From: Acidobacteriota bacterium
GTDB lineage: Bacteria > Acidobacteriota > Thermoanaerobaculia > UBA5066
DNA length: 5,478 nucleotides
NCBI GenBank assembly: GCA_016789625.1
Contig: JAEUQS010000842.1
Coordinates: 1-5,478, forward strand
Direction: 5' to 3'
Below, piece after piece: positions 1 through 5,478 of the stretch (the first letter of the stretch is position 1; each line of letters starts with the position of its first letter). Both the position numbers and the translations under genes were made by a program. Under the pieces are notes generated by a model. The model was not told where the DNA came from, ran no database searches, and saw only the letters and a program-made list of their open reading frames with translations.

Positions 1-590
1 CGCGCGCCTCGCGGCCCTGGGACCGCGACCGCGACGGCTTCGTCCTCGGTGAGGGCGCCGGCATCCTCGTGCTCGAGGAGATGGGCCAGGCCATGGCGCG
101 CGGCGCGGTCATCTACGCCGAGCTCGCGGGCTACGCGATGACGGGCGACGCCTACCACATCTCCTCTCCCTCCGAGGACGGCGAGGGCCCGGCCCGCGCG
201 ATGAAGCTCCTCCTCAAGGACTCCGGCGTGCCCGCGACCGACGTGGGCTACATCAACGCCCACGGCACGTCGACGCCGGCGGGCGACCGCATCGAATGCT
301 TCGCCATCAAGACCGCCTTCGGCGAGCATTCCAAGGATCTGGCCGTGTCGTCGACCAAGTCGATGACGGGGCATCTCCTCGGCGCTGCGGGCGGTCTCGA
401 GGCCGGCATCCTCGCGCTCGCGATGAAGCACGGCGTGCTGCCTCCGACGATCAACCTCGAGAACCAGGATCCCGAGTGCGATCTGGACTTCGTGCCCAAC
501 ACGGCCCGGGAGAAGAAGCTCCTCGCCGGTGTGTCGAACTCGTTCGGGTTCGGCGGGACGAACGCCTGCCTCCTCATGAAGGCGGTATGA
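1..590 (+). CDS. fabF: Beta-ketoacyl-ACP synthase II, C-terminal half (5' end cut by window)
   Basis: This enzyme condenses malonyl-ACP with a growing acyl-ACP in the cytoplasm, the elongation step of type II fatty-acid synthesis. The reading frame is open from base 3 and gives 195 codons, about half of the roughly 410 residues usual for FabF. The first visible residues, SRPWDRDRDGFVLGEGAG, are the typical FabF segment that follows the nucleophile cysteine; the cysteine itself lies outside the window. Both catalytic histidines are present: one in NAHGTSTPAGD (codon 261-263) and one in KSMTGHLLGAAG (codon 372-374), next to the conserved lysine. The end carries PPTINLEN, CDLDFVPN and the NSFGFGGTN loop that holds the gatekeeper phenylalanine. 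Nothing visible is damaged, so the enzyme is probably active. FabF is preferred over FabB because of the TSTPAGD and DLDFVPN forms. The next gene starts 4 bases after the stop. Confidence 0.96.
   Translation, partial: RASRPWDRDRDGFVLGEGAGILVLEEMGQAMARGAVIYAELAGYAMTGDAYHISSPSEDGEGPARAMKLLLKDSGVPATDVGYINAHGTSTPAGDRIECFAIKTAFGEHSKDLAVSSTKSMTGHLLGAAGGLEAGILALAMKHGVLPPTINLENQDPECDLDFVPNTAREKKLLAGVSNSFGFGGTNACLLMKAV
579..585 (+). promoter_or_regulatory. Ribosome binding site for the membrane-protein gene
   Basis: AAGGCGG differs from the ideal AAGGAGG at one base and ends 9 bases before the GTG at 595. It lies inside the last codons of fabF. It supports GTG as the start and suggests that ribosomes finishing fabF reload for the next gene. 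An ATG at 587, overlapping the fabF stop, is in another frame and meets a stop after three codons, so it is not the start. Confidence 0.5.
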
Positions 591-594
591 CCTC

Positions 595-2022
595 GTGATC
601 CCGCGGGGAGCCCGTGGGCTTCGGCTTGCGCTCCTCGCGGCACTTCTCGTCCAGATCGCCCTTCTCGCGTTCACGCTCGTCCCGTTCCTGCGGGAGCTGA
701 CGGCGTTCGGTCCGCGGCTTTCGCGGCTGAAGGAAGCGGGCGCGGGCTCCAGCCTGCTCGTCGTTCTGGGCGTGCTCGAGGCCGCGGGGCTGTGGGCCTT
801 CGGGCGTCGGGGTGCGGGTTTCTGGGAGCGCCTCGGCGCCTACGGACTCGCGCATCTCTCGGCGGCTGCGCTGGCCGTCTACGCGGTGGCGCTCGGAACC
901 GGGAACTTGCGAATGTGGCCGGCGGTGCTCGTCCTGGGCGTCTCCTCGGTGGCAGCTCTGGCGAGGATGGTCTTTCCCCCCGCGGCGCCTCTCCAGGAGG
1001 CCGAACCGACTCAGCGATTCGGCCTCGCCGATGTGGGCACGCTCGCCGTTCTCGCGGTCCTTCTCCTGGCCACGGGATATCCGTACGTGCAGCACGAGGC
1101 GATGACGATCTGGGGCTGCCGCGCGCATGCGTTCGCGGCCGGCGGCGGGCTCGACGCGATCGGGACGTGTCTCGCGCCGTCGTTCCCGCCTCTCTTCTCG
1201 ATCGCGCTGTGGTTCGGCGCGCACGACCCGTTCCTCGCCGGACGCGTTTTCGCCTGGCTGTTCCTGGCGCTCCTCGTCCCCGTTTTTCGCGCGGCAGCCT
1301 CGCGAGTCGCCGGCGATCTCGCAGGGTCTCTGACGCTGTTTCTCGTCGTCACCGTCCAGGTCTTCCGCGGCGCGGGTTCGTTCGAGGCGACGGGCGCCCT
1401 CCTCGGCCTGTTCGCAGGGGCCGGCCTCCTCCTGCTTTCGGGCGAGAGAGTCGCAGCCTCCGCGTGCCTCGCGGGTGCGGTGCTGGCGCATCCGCTGGGC
1501 GCGCTTCTCGCGGGCGCGCTCCTGGCCGTGACTCTCTACTTCCGCATCGTGAGACGCGTGGCGCTGCCGCTCTGGTCGTTCGTGCCCGCTGCTCTCTCGG
1601 GGCTCTCGTGGCTGCTCCGGCCCGCGGCGCTGCGCGTGCCCGACCGTTTCTTCGAGAACGAGGCACCGGGGCTCGCGCTGGGCGTCTTCACGAAGGGGCT
1701 GCCGATCGCGTGGCTCTTCTCGATGGGTCTCGGCCTCGCGATCTGGGCCTTCCTCGCGGGTCTCGTCGTGCGTCGAACGGGGACGCGGCCTTTCGACACA
1801 CGCTTCTCGCTGGGCGTCGCGAGCTCGGGTCTCTTCCTCGTCGCCGCGCTCTTCGCCCTCGCGCCGCTCGGGGTCGATCCGGGTGCCGTCCTCGCGCCGC
1901 TCGGCGACGGACAGCCGGCGACGTACGCGACGTTCCTCGCGTACGGTCTTCCGCGCGCCGTCGTGCCGCTGTTGCCTTTCGCGCTGCTGTACGCGGCGGC
2001 GGCAGTGAGAGCGGCTGACTAA
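595..2022 (+). CDS. Multi-spanning membrane protein, GT-C/family 39 glycosyltransferase-like
   Basis: The 475-residue protein is almost entirely hydrophobic, with about 12-13 likely membrane helices, near residues 9-32, 52-70, 82-100, 108-126, 146-163, 196-208, 214-231, 243-257, 265-282, 287-315, 326-341, 368-390, 406-425 and 452-471 (some may be re-entrant). Residues 164-174 (YVQHEAMTIWG), then a CRAHAF stretch and SFPPLFSIALWF at 196-207, recall the W-D-x-W-A-I-W ... YPPLLP pattern of bacterial GT-C enzymes, which move sugars from polyprenyl-phosphate donors outside the membrane. Glu168 would take the place of the usual acidic residue. This resemblance is by eye and weak, so sugar transfer is inference; a plain unknown membrane protein is the safe reading. 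The GTG start is the first possible one after an in-frame stop and has a near-consensus ribosome binding site. The gene probably shares fabF's message. Its TAA interlocks with the stop of the opposing aminotransferase gene. Confidence 0.85.
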   Translation: MIPRGARGLRLALLAALLVQIALLAFTLVPFLRELTAFGPRLSRLKEAGAGSSLLVVLGVLEAAGLWAFGRRGAGFWERLGAYGLAHLSAAALAVYAVALGTGNLRMWPAVLVLGVSSVAALARMVFPPAAPLQEAEPTQRFGLADVGTLAVLAVLLLATGYPYVQHEAMTIWGCRAHAFAAGGGLDAIGTCLAPSFPPLFSIALWFGAHDPFLAGRVFAWLFLALLVPVFRAAASRVAGDLAGSLTLFLVVTVQVFRGAGSFEATGALLGLFAGAGLLLLSGERVAASACLAGAVLAHPLGALLAGALLAVTLYFRIVRRVALPLWSFVPAALSGLSWLLRPAALRVPDRFFENEAPGLALGVFTKGLPIAWLFSMGLGLAIWAFLAGLVVRRTGTRPFDTRFSLGVASSGLFLVAALFALAPLGVDPGAVLAPLGDGQPATYATFLAYGLPRAVVPLLPFALLYAAAAVRAAD

Positions 2023-2029
2023 GCCGTTT
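2010..2029 (+). terminator. Small hairpin at the convergent gene junction, possible weak terminator
   Basis: AGCGGCT (2010-2016) pairs with AGCCGTT (2022-2028) as seven pairs including one G-U, around a five-base loop GACTA (2017-2021). TTT at 2027-2029 overlaps the end of the stem. The loop region contains the stop codons of both converging genes. On the + strand it looks like a short intrinsic terminator with a poor U-tract. On the - strand no U-run follows, so termination there would be weaker or Rho-dependent. Stem-forming pairs are common in GC-rich DNA, which limits confidence. Confidence 0.35.
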
Positions 2030-3284
2030 CGAGGACCATCTTCTCGAGGCGGTCGAGGGCGCTCTCGATGGACGTCTTCGAGGGCCCGAACGAGAAGCGC
2101 ACGTAGGACCGGAAGCGCGAGCGGGAGCCGCTCCGGCGCTTGCCCGGGTTCACGTCGAAGAACTCGCCCGGCACCACGATGACCTTCCGCTCGAGCGCCG
2201 CGCGAAAGAAGCTCATGCCGTCGTTCAGCGGCGCCGGCAGGCTCGCGAGGTTTCCCCAGCCGTAGAACGTGCCCTCGGGCATGCGGTCGAAGCGCACACC
2301 CATCTTCTCGAGGCGCGAGAGCAGGATGTCGCGCTTCTCGCGGAACGCGGCGTGGATCGCGCGGGTCTCGAGACCCACGGCGCTCTCTTCGAGAAGCGGA
2401 ATCGCGGCGCGCTGGAGCGGCTTGCTGCCGCCGCCGTCGAGGAACGAGCCCGCGCTCGCCACGGCGTCGATGACCTGCTTCGGTCCGAGCGTCCAGGTGA
2501 CGCGCCAGCCGGGGTAGCGCCAGTTCTTCGTGAGGCCGTCGAAGATCACCACCGGATCCCGCTCGACGTCCTCCACGTAGCGCGCCGCGCTCTCGATGGG
2601 GAGCGCGCCGGGCCGCCCCGTCCAGATGTAGTGCGAGTAGAACTCGTCGAGGAGGAGCGCGCAGTCGAGCTCCCGCGCGATGGACACCCACCGCCGCAGC
2701 TCCTCGCCCTGCACGAGCTTGCCCGTGGGGTTGCACGGGTTCGACATGAGGAGCGCCGAGAGCCCGCGGCCCTGGATCTCCTTGCGGAGGTCCTCCGAAG
2801 TGAACGCGTAGCCTCGGTCGCCCTCGAGGAGGATGGGGATCGACGTGAATGCCTTGAAGATGTCGAGAAGCTCTTCGTAGGCCGTGTAGTCGGGCAGGAA
2901 GTGGCCGAGGTTCACGTGTCCGAGGCTGGCGGCGGCGCGCGTGAGGGCCGCCCGGCCGCCGCCCGAGACGCTGACGTTCTCGGCCGAATACTGCGACGGC
3001 ATCCCGCGGCGGTAGAGCTTGTTGTAAAGGGACGCGATCGTCTCGCGGAGCTCCCAGAGGCCGGGGACCGGCGCGTACTCCTGATCGTTCGGGTCGATCG
3101 GGACCTCGCGGATGCGCGGCGGCGCGCCCGGCAGCTCACCGGTCTCCGGCTGGCCCTGCCCGAGGTTCGACCAGGCCGGGTCGAGAGGGTCGTACCCCTT
3201 CTTGCCCGCCTCGGAAACGACGTAGATGACTCCGGTGCGCGGCACGGCCCGGAACGCGGTGATTGCACTCTCTTCCGTTGACAC
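2019..3284 (-). CDS. Class I/II PLP-dependent aminotransferase
   Basis: This 421-residue fold-type I enzyme should move an amino group between an amino acid and a 2-oxoacid in the cytoplasm. Visible landmarks, paired with aspartate aminotransferase by eye, are: SNLGQGQPETG (39-49) near the substrate; VSVSGGGRAAL (104-114) for the cofactor phosphate; PDYTAYEELL (131-140); SNPCNPTG (181-188) with Asn185; LLDEFYSHY (211-219) with Asp213 and Tyr216 at the PLP ring; LTKNWRYPGWR (251-261) with the Schiff-base Lys253 and phosphate-binding Arg261; and YVRFSFG with Arg396 for the substrate carboxylate. All key residues are present, and length is normal. A basic stretch (382-392, KRRSGSRSRFR) precedes the substrate arginine. 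The start is GTG at 3284; an in-frame TAG (3294-3296 on the opposite strand) rules out an upstream start, and the ribosome binding site is weak. Substrate cannot be read from the sequence, so no symbol is given. It is divergent from the M28 peptidase gene and convergent with the membrane-protein gene. Confidence 0.95.
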   Translation of the reverse strand: MSTEESAITAFRAVPRTGVIYVVSEAGKKGYDPLDPAWSNLGQGQPETGELPGAPPRIREVPIDPNDQEYAPVPGLWELRETIASLYNKLYRRGMPSQYSAENVSVSGGGRAALTRAAASLGHVNLGHFLPDYTAYEELLDIFKAFTSIPILLEGDRGYAFTSEDLRKEIQGRGLSALLMSNPCNPTGKLVQGEELRRWVSIARELDCALLLDEFYSHYIWTGRPGALPIESAARYVEDVERDPVVIFDGLTKNWRYPGWRVTWTLGPKQVIDAVASAGSFLDGGGSKPLQRAAIPLLEESAVGLETRAIHAAFREKRDILLSRLEKMGVRFDRMPEGTFYGWGNLASLPAPLNDGMSFFRAALERKVIVVPGEFFDVNPGKRRSGSRSRFRSYVRFSFGPSKTSIESALDRLEKMVLETA

Positions 3285-3309
3285 GGCCCGAGCCTAACAT
3301 CCGGGAAAC
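3285..3309. promoter_or_regulatory. Short divergent intergenic region, promoters not resolved
   Basis: Only 25 bases separate the GTG of the aminotransferase from the ATG of the peptidase. TAACAT at 3295-3300 matches the -10 consensus at four of six positions on the + strand. It would place a transcript start at about 3307, close to the ATG at 3310, giving a leaderless or nearly leaderless message. No proper -35 sits 16-18 bases upstream of it. No clear Shine-Dalgarno site precedes the peptidase start. The promoter for the aminotransferase must overlap the peptidase's signal-peptide codons. CTAA at 3294-3297 supplies the upstream in-frame stop for both genes. Confidence 0.25.
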
Positions 3310-5244
3310 ATGCGATTCCTCTGCCTTCCGGCCTGCTCGATCCTGCTCGCTCTCGCCGGTTGCCAGAGGGCTCCGCTCGAGAAGGCGAAGCCCCTCGTGG
3401 CGGCGGCCGTTTCCGGCGAGCGCCTCCGCGAAACGCTCACGCGGCTCACCGAAAAGCCCCACCGCGCGGGGACGCCCGCGAACGCGGTCGCTCTCTCGTA
3501 TCTGGAGGCCGAGCTCTCGAAAGCCGGTCTCGCGGTCTCGGGGGAGCCCTTCGAGGCATTCGTACCGAAGCCGAAGCGGACGCAGCTCTCGATCACCGCG
3601 CCCGACGCGCTCGAGCTCGACCTCTTCGAGAAGAGCTTTCCCGGAGTGCCGTCGACGAAGGCGCTGGAAACCGATATCCCGTTCTTTGCGTTCGTGCCGG
3701 ACGCCGATCTCGAGGCGGCGGTCGTGTACGCGAGCTTCGGAGCGCGCGAGGACTATGCCGAGCTCCGGAAGAACGGCATCGACCCGCGGGGCAGGATCGC
3801 GCTCGTACGCGCGCAGGGTCTCTGCAGGAGCAAGAAGGCCGAGATCGCAGCCGAAGAAGGCGTCGTGGGGCTCCTCCTGTATCCCGAGCTCCGCGACCAG
3901 GGCTTCAAGAAGACGCCGTATCCCGAGGGGCCGCACATCAACCCGTGGGCGATCCAGCGCGGCACGTTCCTGCAGTACTACAGGCGTCCGGGCGCGCCCG
4001 AAAGAGACAGCCCGTACCTCTCGAAGATCCCGGCCCTCCCGATCGGCCAGGCGGCCGCGGATCAGCTCTTCCGGCGGCTGGGCGGACCGCCGTGGGGCGA
4101 GGACGCGCGCGGCTTCCAGAGCGGCCCGTACACGATGGGCGACGGCGGCCTGAAGGTCCGGATGGTGAACGAGGCCGAGTGGCCGCGGCAGGAGCTCCGC
4201 AACGTGTTCGGAACGTTGCCGGGAACCGGGCAGGACCCTCGGCCCCTGGTCGTGGGCGCGCATGTCGACGCGTGGGTGTACGGCGCCGTGGACCCCGCGT
4301 CGGGCGCGGCGGTTGTCCTCGAGGCGGCGCGCGTCCTCGCAGAGCTGCGAAAGAAGGGCCTCGCGCTCGCGCGGCCCGTGACGTTCGCGTTCTGGGACGG
4401 CGAGGAGCTGGGCATGTTCGGCTCCACGCGCTGGGTGCTCGAGCACGCGGAGAAGACGCGCCCCATCGCCTATCTCAACGTGGACTCGGCCGTGCGCAAT
4501 ACCGATTTCGTGGGCAACGTGAGCCCGGGGCTGCGCGGCCCGCTCGACGACGTGCTGAAGCTCGTCGCGGACCCGAACTCCGGCGAGCCGCTCTACGTTC
4601 AGCGCGGGACGTTCGGCAAGCCCGGCTTCTCGAGCGACACGTCGCCGTTCTCGGGCTTCTCGCCGGTGCCCGTCTCCGAGATCGGCTTCGGGCGCTGGTA
4701 CGGCCTCTACCACACGGGGTACGACGATCTGCACTTCTACGAGCGGCACATGGACAAGGGGCTCGTGCGCACGAAGACGCTCGCCAACGTGCTCGCTCTG
4801 TACATCCTGAACCTCGCGGGGAGCGAGGTGCTGCCGTACCGGTTCGACGAGATCGGAGCGTACTTCGACGAGCAGCTCGCGGAGCTGTCCCTCGCCTCGG
4901 AAAGTGTGCCGGCGTCGTTGCGGTCCGCGCTCGCGGCCTATCGCAAGACCGCGGCGGCCTGGGACGCGCGCCGGCCCCAGGCCGCGCCCGCGGCCAACGA
5001 CGCGCTTTCGGCCGCGATGGCGGCCTTCTGGGCCGGAGAAAGGGAGAAGGACGCGCCGGAGCCGTTCGGCGCCTGCGCGCTGCTCTTCGGCCCCAGCCCC
5101 GCCGAGGGCTGCGCGTCCGAGGCTCTCCCCGGGCTCGCGCGGGCCCTTCGCGCGAAGGACGCCGCCGCGATCGCCGCCGAGTCACAGCGGCTCGTGCGCG
5201 CGCTCGACGAGTCGGCGGCGAGCCTCGCGCGGGCCAGCCGGTAA
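3310..5244 (+). CDS. Lipoprotein M28 zinc metallopeptidase, glutamate carboxypeptidase II-like
   Basis: This 644-residue exopeptidase-like protein should act outside the cytoplasm, anchored by a lipid. The signal peptide ends in the lipobox LAGC with Cys18; Gln19 in the +2 place favours the outer membrane by the E. coli rule. Domains follow the glutamate carboxypeptidase II order: start of the protease domain (about 35-128), inserted PA domain (about 130-270), rest of the protease domain (about 290-505), and a helical transferrin-receptor-like dimerisation domain (about 515-644). The two-zinc site is complete: His318, Asp320, Asp328 (bridging), Glu365 (general base), Glu366, Asp392 and His468 in YHTGYDD. 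Spacing from His318 to Glu365 equals that of human GCPII (377 to 424). Several specificity residues differ, so the dipeptide or amino-acid substrate is open. Cys589 and Cys601 could form a disulfide. An in-frame TAA at 3295-3297 fixes ATG 3310 as the first usable start. It may head a transcript continuing into the gene at 5276. Confidence 0.95.
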   Translation: MRFLCLPACSILLALAGCQRAPLEKAKPLVAAAVSGERLRETLTRLTEKPHRAGTPANAVALSYLEAELSKAGLAVSGEPFEAFVPKPKRTQLSITAPDALELDLFEKSFPGVPSTKALETDIPFFAFVPDADLEAAVVYASFGAREDYAELRKNGIDPRGRIALVRAQGLCRSKKAEIAAEEGVVGLLLYPELRDQGFKKTPYPEGPHINPWAIQRGTFLQYYRRPGAPERDSPYLSKIPALPIGQAAADQLFRRLGGPPWGEDARGFQSGPYTMGDGGLKVRMVNEAEWPRQELRNVFGTLPGTGQDPRPLVVGAHVDAWVYGAVDPASGAAVVLEAARVLAELRKKGLALARPVTFAFWDGEELGMFGSTRWVLEHAEKTRPIAYLNVDSAVRNTDFVGNVSPGLRGPLDDVLKLVADPNSGEPLYVQRGTFGKPGFSSDTSPFSGFSPVPVSEIGFGRWYGLYHTGYDDLHFYERHMDKGLVRTKTLANVLALYILNLAGSEVLPYRFDEIGAYFDEQLAELSLASESVPASLRSALAAYRKTAAAWDARRPQAAPAANDALSAAMAAFWAGEREKDAPEPFGACALLFGPSPAEGCASEALPGLARALRAKDAAAIAAESQRLVRALDESAASLARASR

Positions 5245-5260
5245 CATTCCCCTGCCGCCT

Positions 5261-5267
5261 GAGGAGA
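5261..5267 (+). promoter_or_regulatory. Strong ribosome binding site for the right-edge gene
   Basis: GAGGAGA lies 8 bases before the ATG at 5276, in the 31-base gap after the peptidase stop. It is the clearest Shine-Dalgarno site in the window and fixes the start of an otherwise unrecognised reading frame. A TAACAT at 5242-5247, overlapping the peptidase stop, repeats the -10-like hexamer seen before the peptidase but again lacks a -35. Confidence 0.7.
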
Positions 5268-5275
5268 GACGCTTC

Positions 5276-5478
5276 ATGGCCTTGAAGAACCTGTTCGGAA
5301 AGCTCTCCGAGTCGCCGACGCTGCCCCCGCCCGTCGAGAAGCAGCCGTCGGAGTTCGATGTCGGGTCGCTCTACGAAGGGCCGGTCTCCGGGGTCGGCGA
5401 CAGGGCCGGCGGAGTCGATGCCGATCTGCGCGAGAAGCTCCGCCAGGCTTATCTGTGGATCGTCAACTACGCGATCAT
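5276..5478 (+). CDS. Unrecognised protein, N-terminal 67 codons (3' end cut by window)
   Basis: The frame is open from ATG 5276 to the window edge and has a strong ribosome binding site, so a real gene is likely. I do not recognise the protein. It begins MALKNLFGKLSES, a short stretch that could form an amphipathic helix with Lys4 and Lys9. Next come a proline-rich linker (residues 14-24, PTLPPPVEKQP), a Gly/Val/Ser loop region (30-47) and a likely helix from Asp48 (DADLREKLRQAYLWIVNYAI) that alternates charged and hydrophobic residues. There is no signal peptide or clear membrane helix in the visible part, so a cytoplasmic or peripheral membrane protein is more likely. It lies 31 bases downstream of the peptidase gene on the same strand and may share its transcript. 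Nothing visible supports a function. Confidence 0.75.
   Translation, partial: MALKNLFGKLSESPTLPPPVEKQPSEFDVGSLYEGPVSGVGDRAGGVDADLREKLRQAYLWIVNYAI

Noticed and set aside
607..622. Hairpin around AGCC/GGCT just after the start of the membrane-protein gene
   Set aside because: The stem is short, includes a wobble pair, has no U-tract and lies within codons of a supported gene.
792..2018. 408-residue + strand frame overlapping the membrane-protein gene
   Set aside because: Arg-rich, low-complexity product with no ribosome binding site, while the other frame gives coherent membrane helices.
2043..2057. CTCGA/TCGAG inverted repeat and many CTCGAG-like words across the window
   Set aside because: These come from frequent Leu-Glu and Ser/Arg codons in GC-rich coding DNA, with no regular spacing.
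574..2736. 720-residue open frame on the - strand antisense to the membrane-protein gene
   Set aside because: Its product is dominated by Arg, Glu and Gly with no recognisable motif. It overlaps two well-supported genes, as expected for a frame kept open by high GC.
3278..3283. Perfect TTGACA -35 hexamer on the + strand
   Set aside because: The only -10-like site, TAACAT at 3295, is 11 bases away, too close for a sigma-70 promoter; nothing suitable lies at 16-18 bases. It encodes the first codons of the aminotransferase on the other strand.
3136..4749. 537-residue open frame on the - strand antisense to the M28 peptidase
   Set aside because: It covers the peptidase's catalytic motifs on the other strand, is rich in Arg, Glu and Val and shows no domain.
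5214..5259. GGCGGC and GCCGCC as a possible terminator after the peptidase gene
   Set aside because: The arms are 34 bases apart with no U-run, and the next gene starts immediately downstream.
3360..5285. 641-residue open frame on the + strand within the peptidase gene, nearly the same length as the peptidase
   Set aside because: It is extremely Arg/Gly rich and motif-free; the overlapping frame carries a signal peptide and complete zinc site. It is a GC-driven shadow.

Overview
The window is GC-rich bacterial DNA (roughly 70% GC by eye, with G or C in most third codon positions). It carries five genes: two cut by the window edges and three complete. Packing is tight, with gaps of 4, 25 and 31 bases and one 4-base convergent overlap. 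I see no RNA gene, insertion sequence, phage gene or CRISPR array. The base composition, the lipoprotein metallopeptidase of glutamate carboxypeptidase II type and the style of the FabF sequence suggest an environmental bacterium such as an Acidobacteriota (Thermoanaerobaculia-like) or Myxococcota member. That placement is an impression, not a demonstrated assignment.

Layout. Bases 1-590 (+) hold the C-terminal half of a beta-ketoacyl-ACP synthase II (FabF), with both active-site histidines in view. Four bases later a GTG-started multi-spanning membrane protein begins (595-2022, +). It resembles GT-C/family 39 glycosyltransferases and is probably translated from the same message. It converges on a class I/II PLP aminotransferase (2019-3284, -). 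The two stop codons interlock in one CTAA, which lies in the loop region of a small hairpin that could serve as a terminator.

The aminotransferase start faces, across only 25 bases, the start of a lipoprotein M28 zinc peptidase (3310-5244, +). This peptidase has the full glutamate carboxypeptidase II layout: protease domain, inserted PA domain and transferrin-receptor-like dimerisation domain. A fifth gene opens at 5276 behind a strong ribosome binding site and runs off the right edge; I do not recognise it.

How the genes relate. FabF belongs to cytoplasmic fatty-acid elongation and the membrane protein may act on lipid-linked sugars. The peptidase probably trims peptides in the periplasm or at the outer membrane, and the aminotransferase works on an amino acid in the cytoplasm. 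A link between peptide breakdown and amino-acid use across the divergent pair is possible, but only position supports it. I found no convincing new multi-gene system. The most unusual points are the peptidase's altered metal and substrate sites and the hairpin at the convergent junction.
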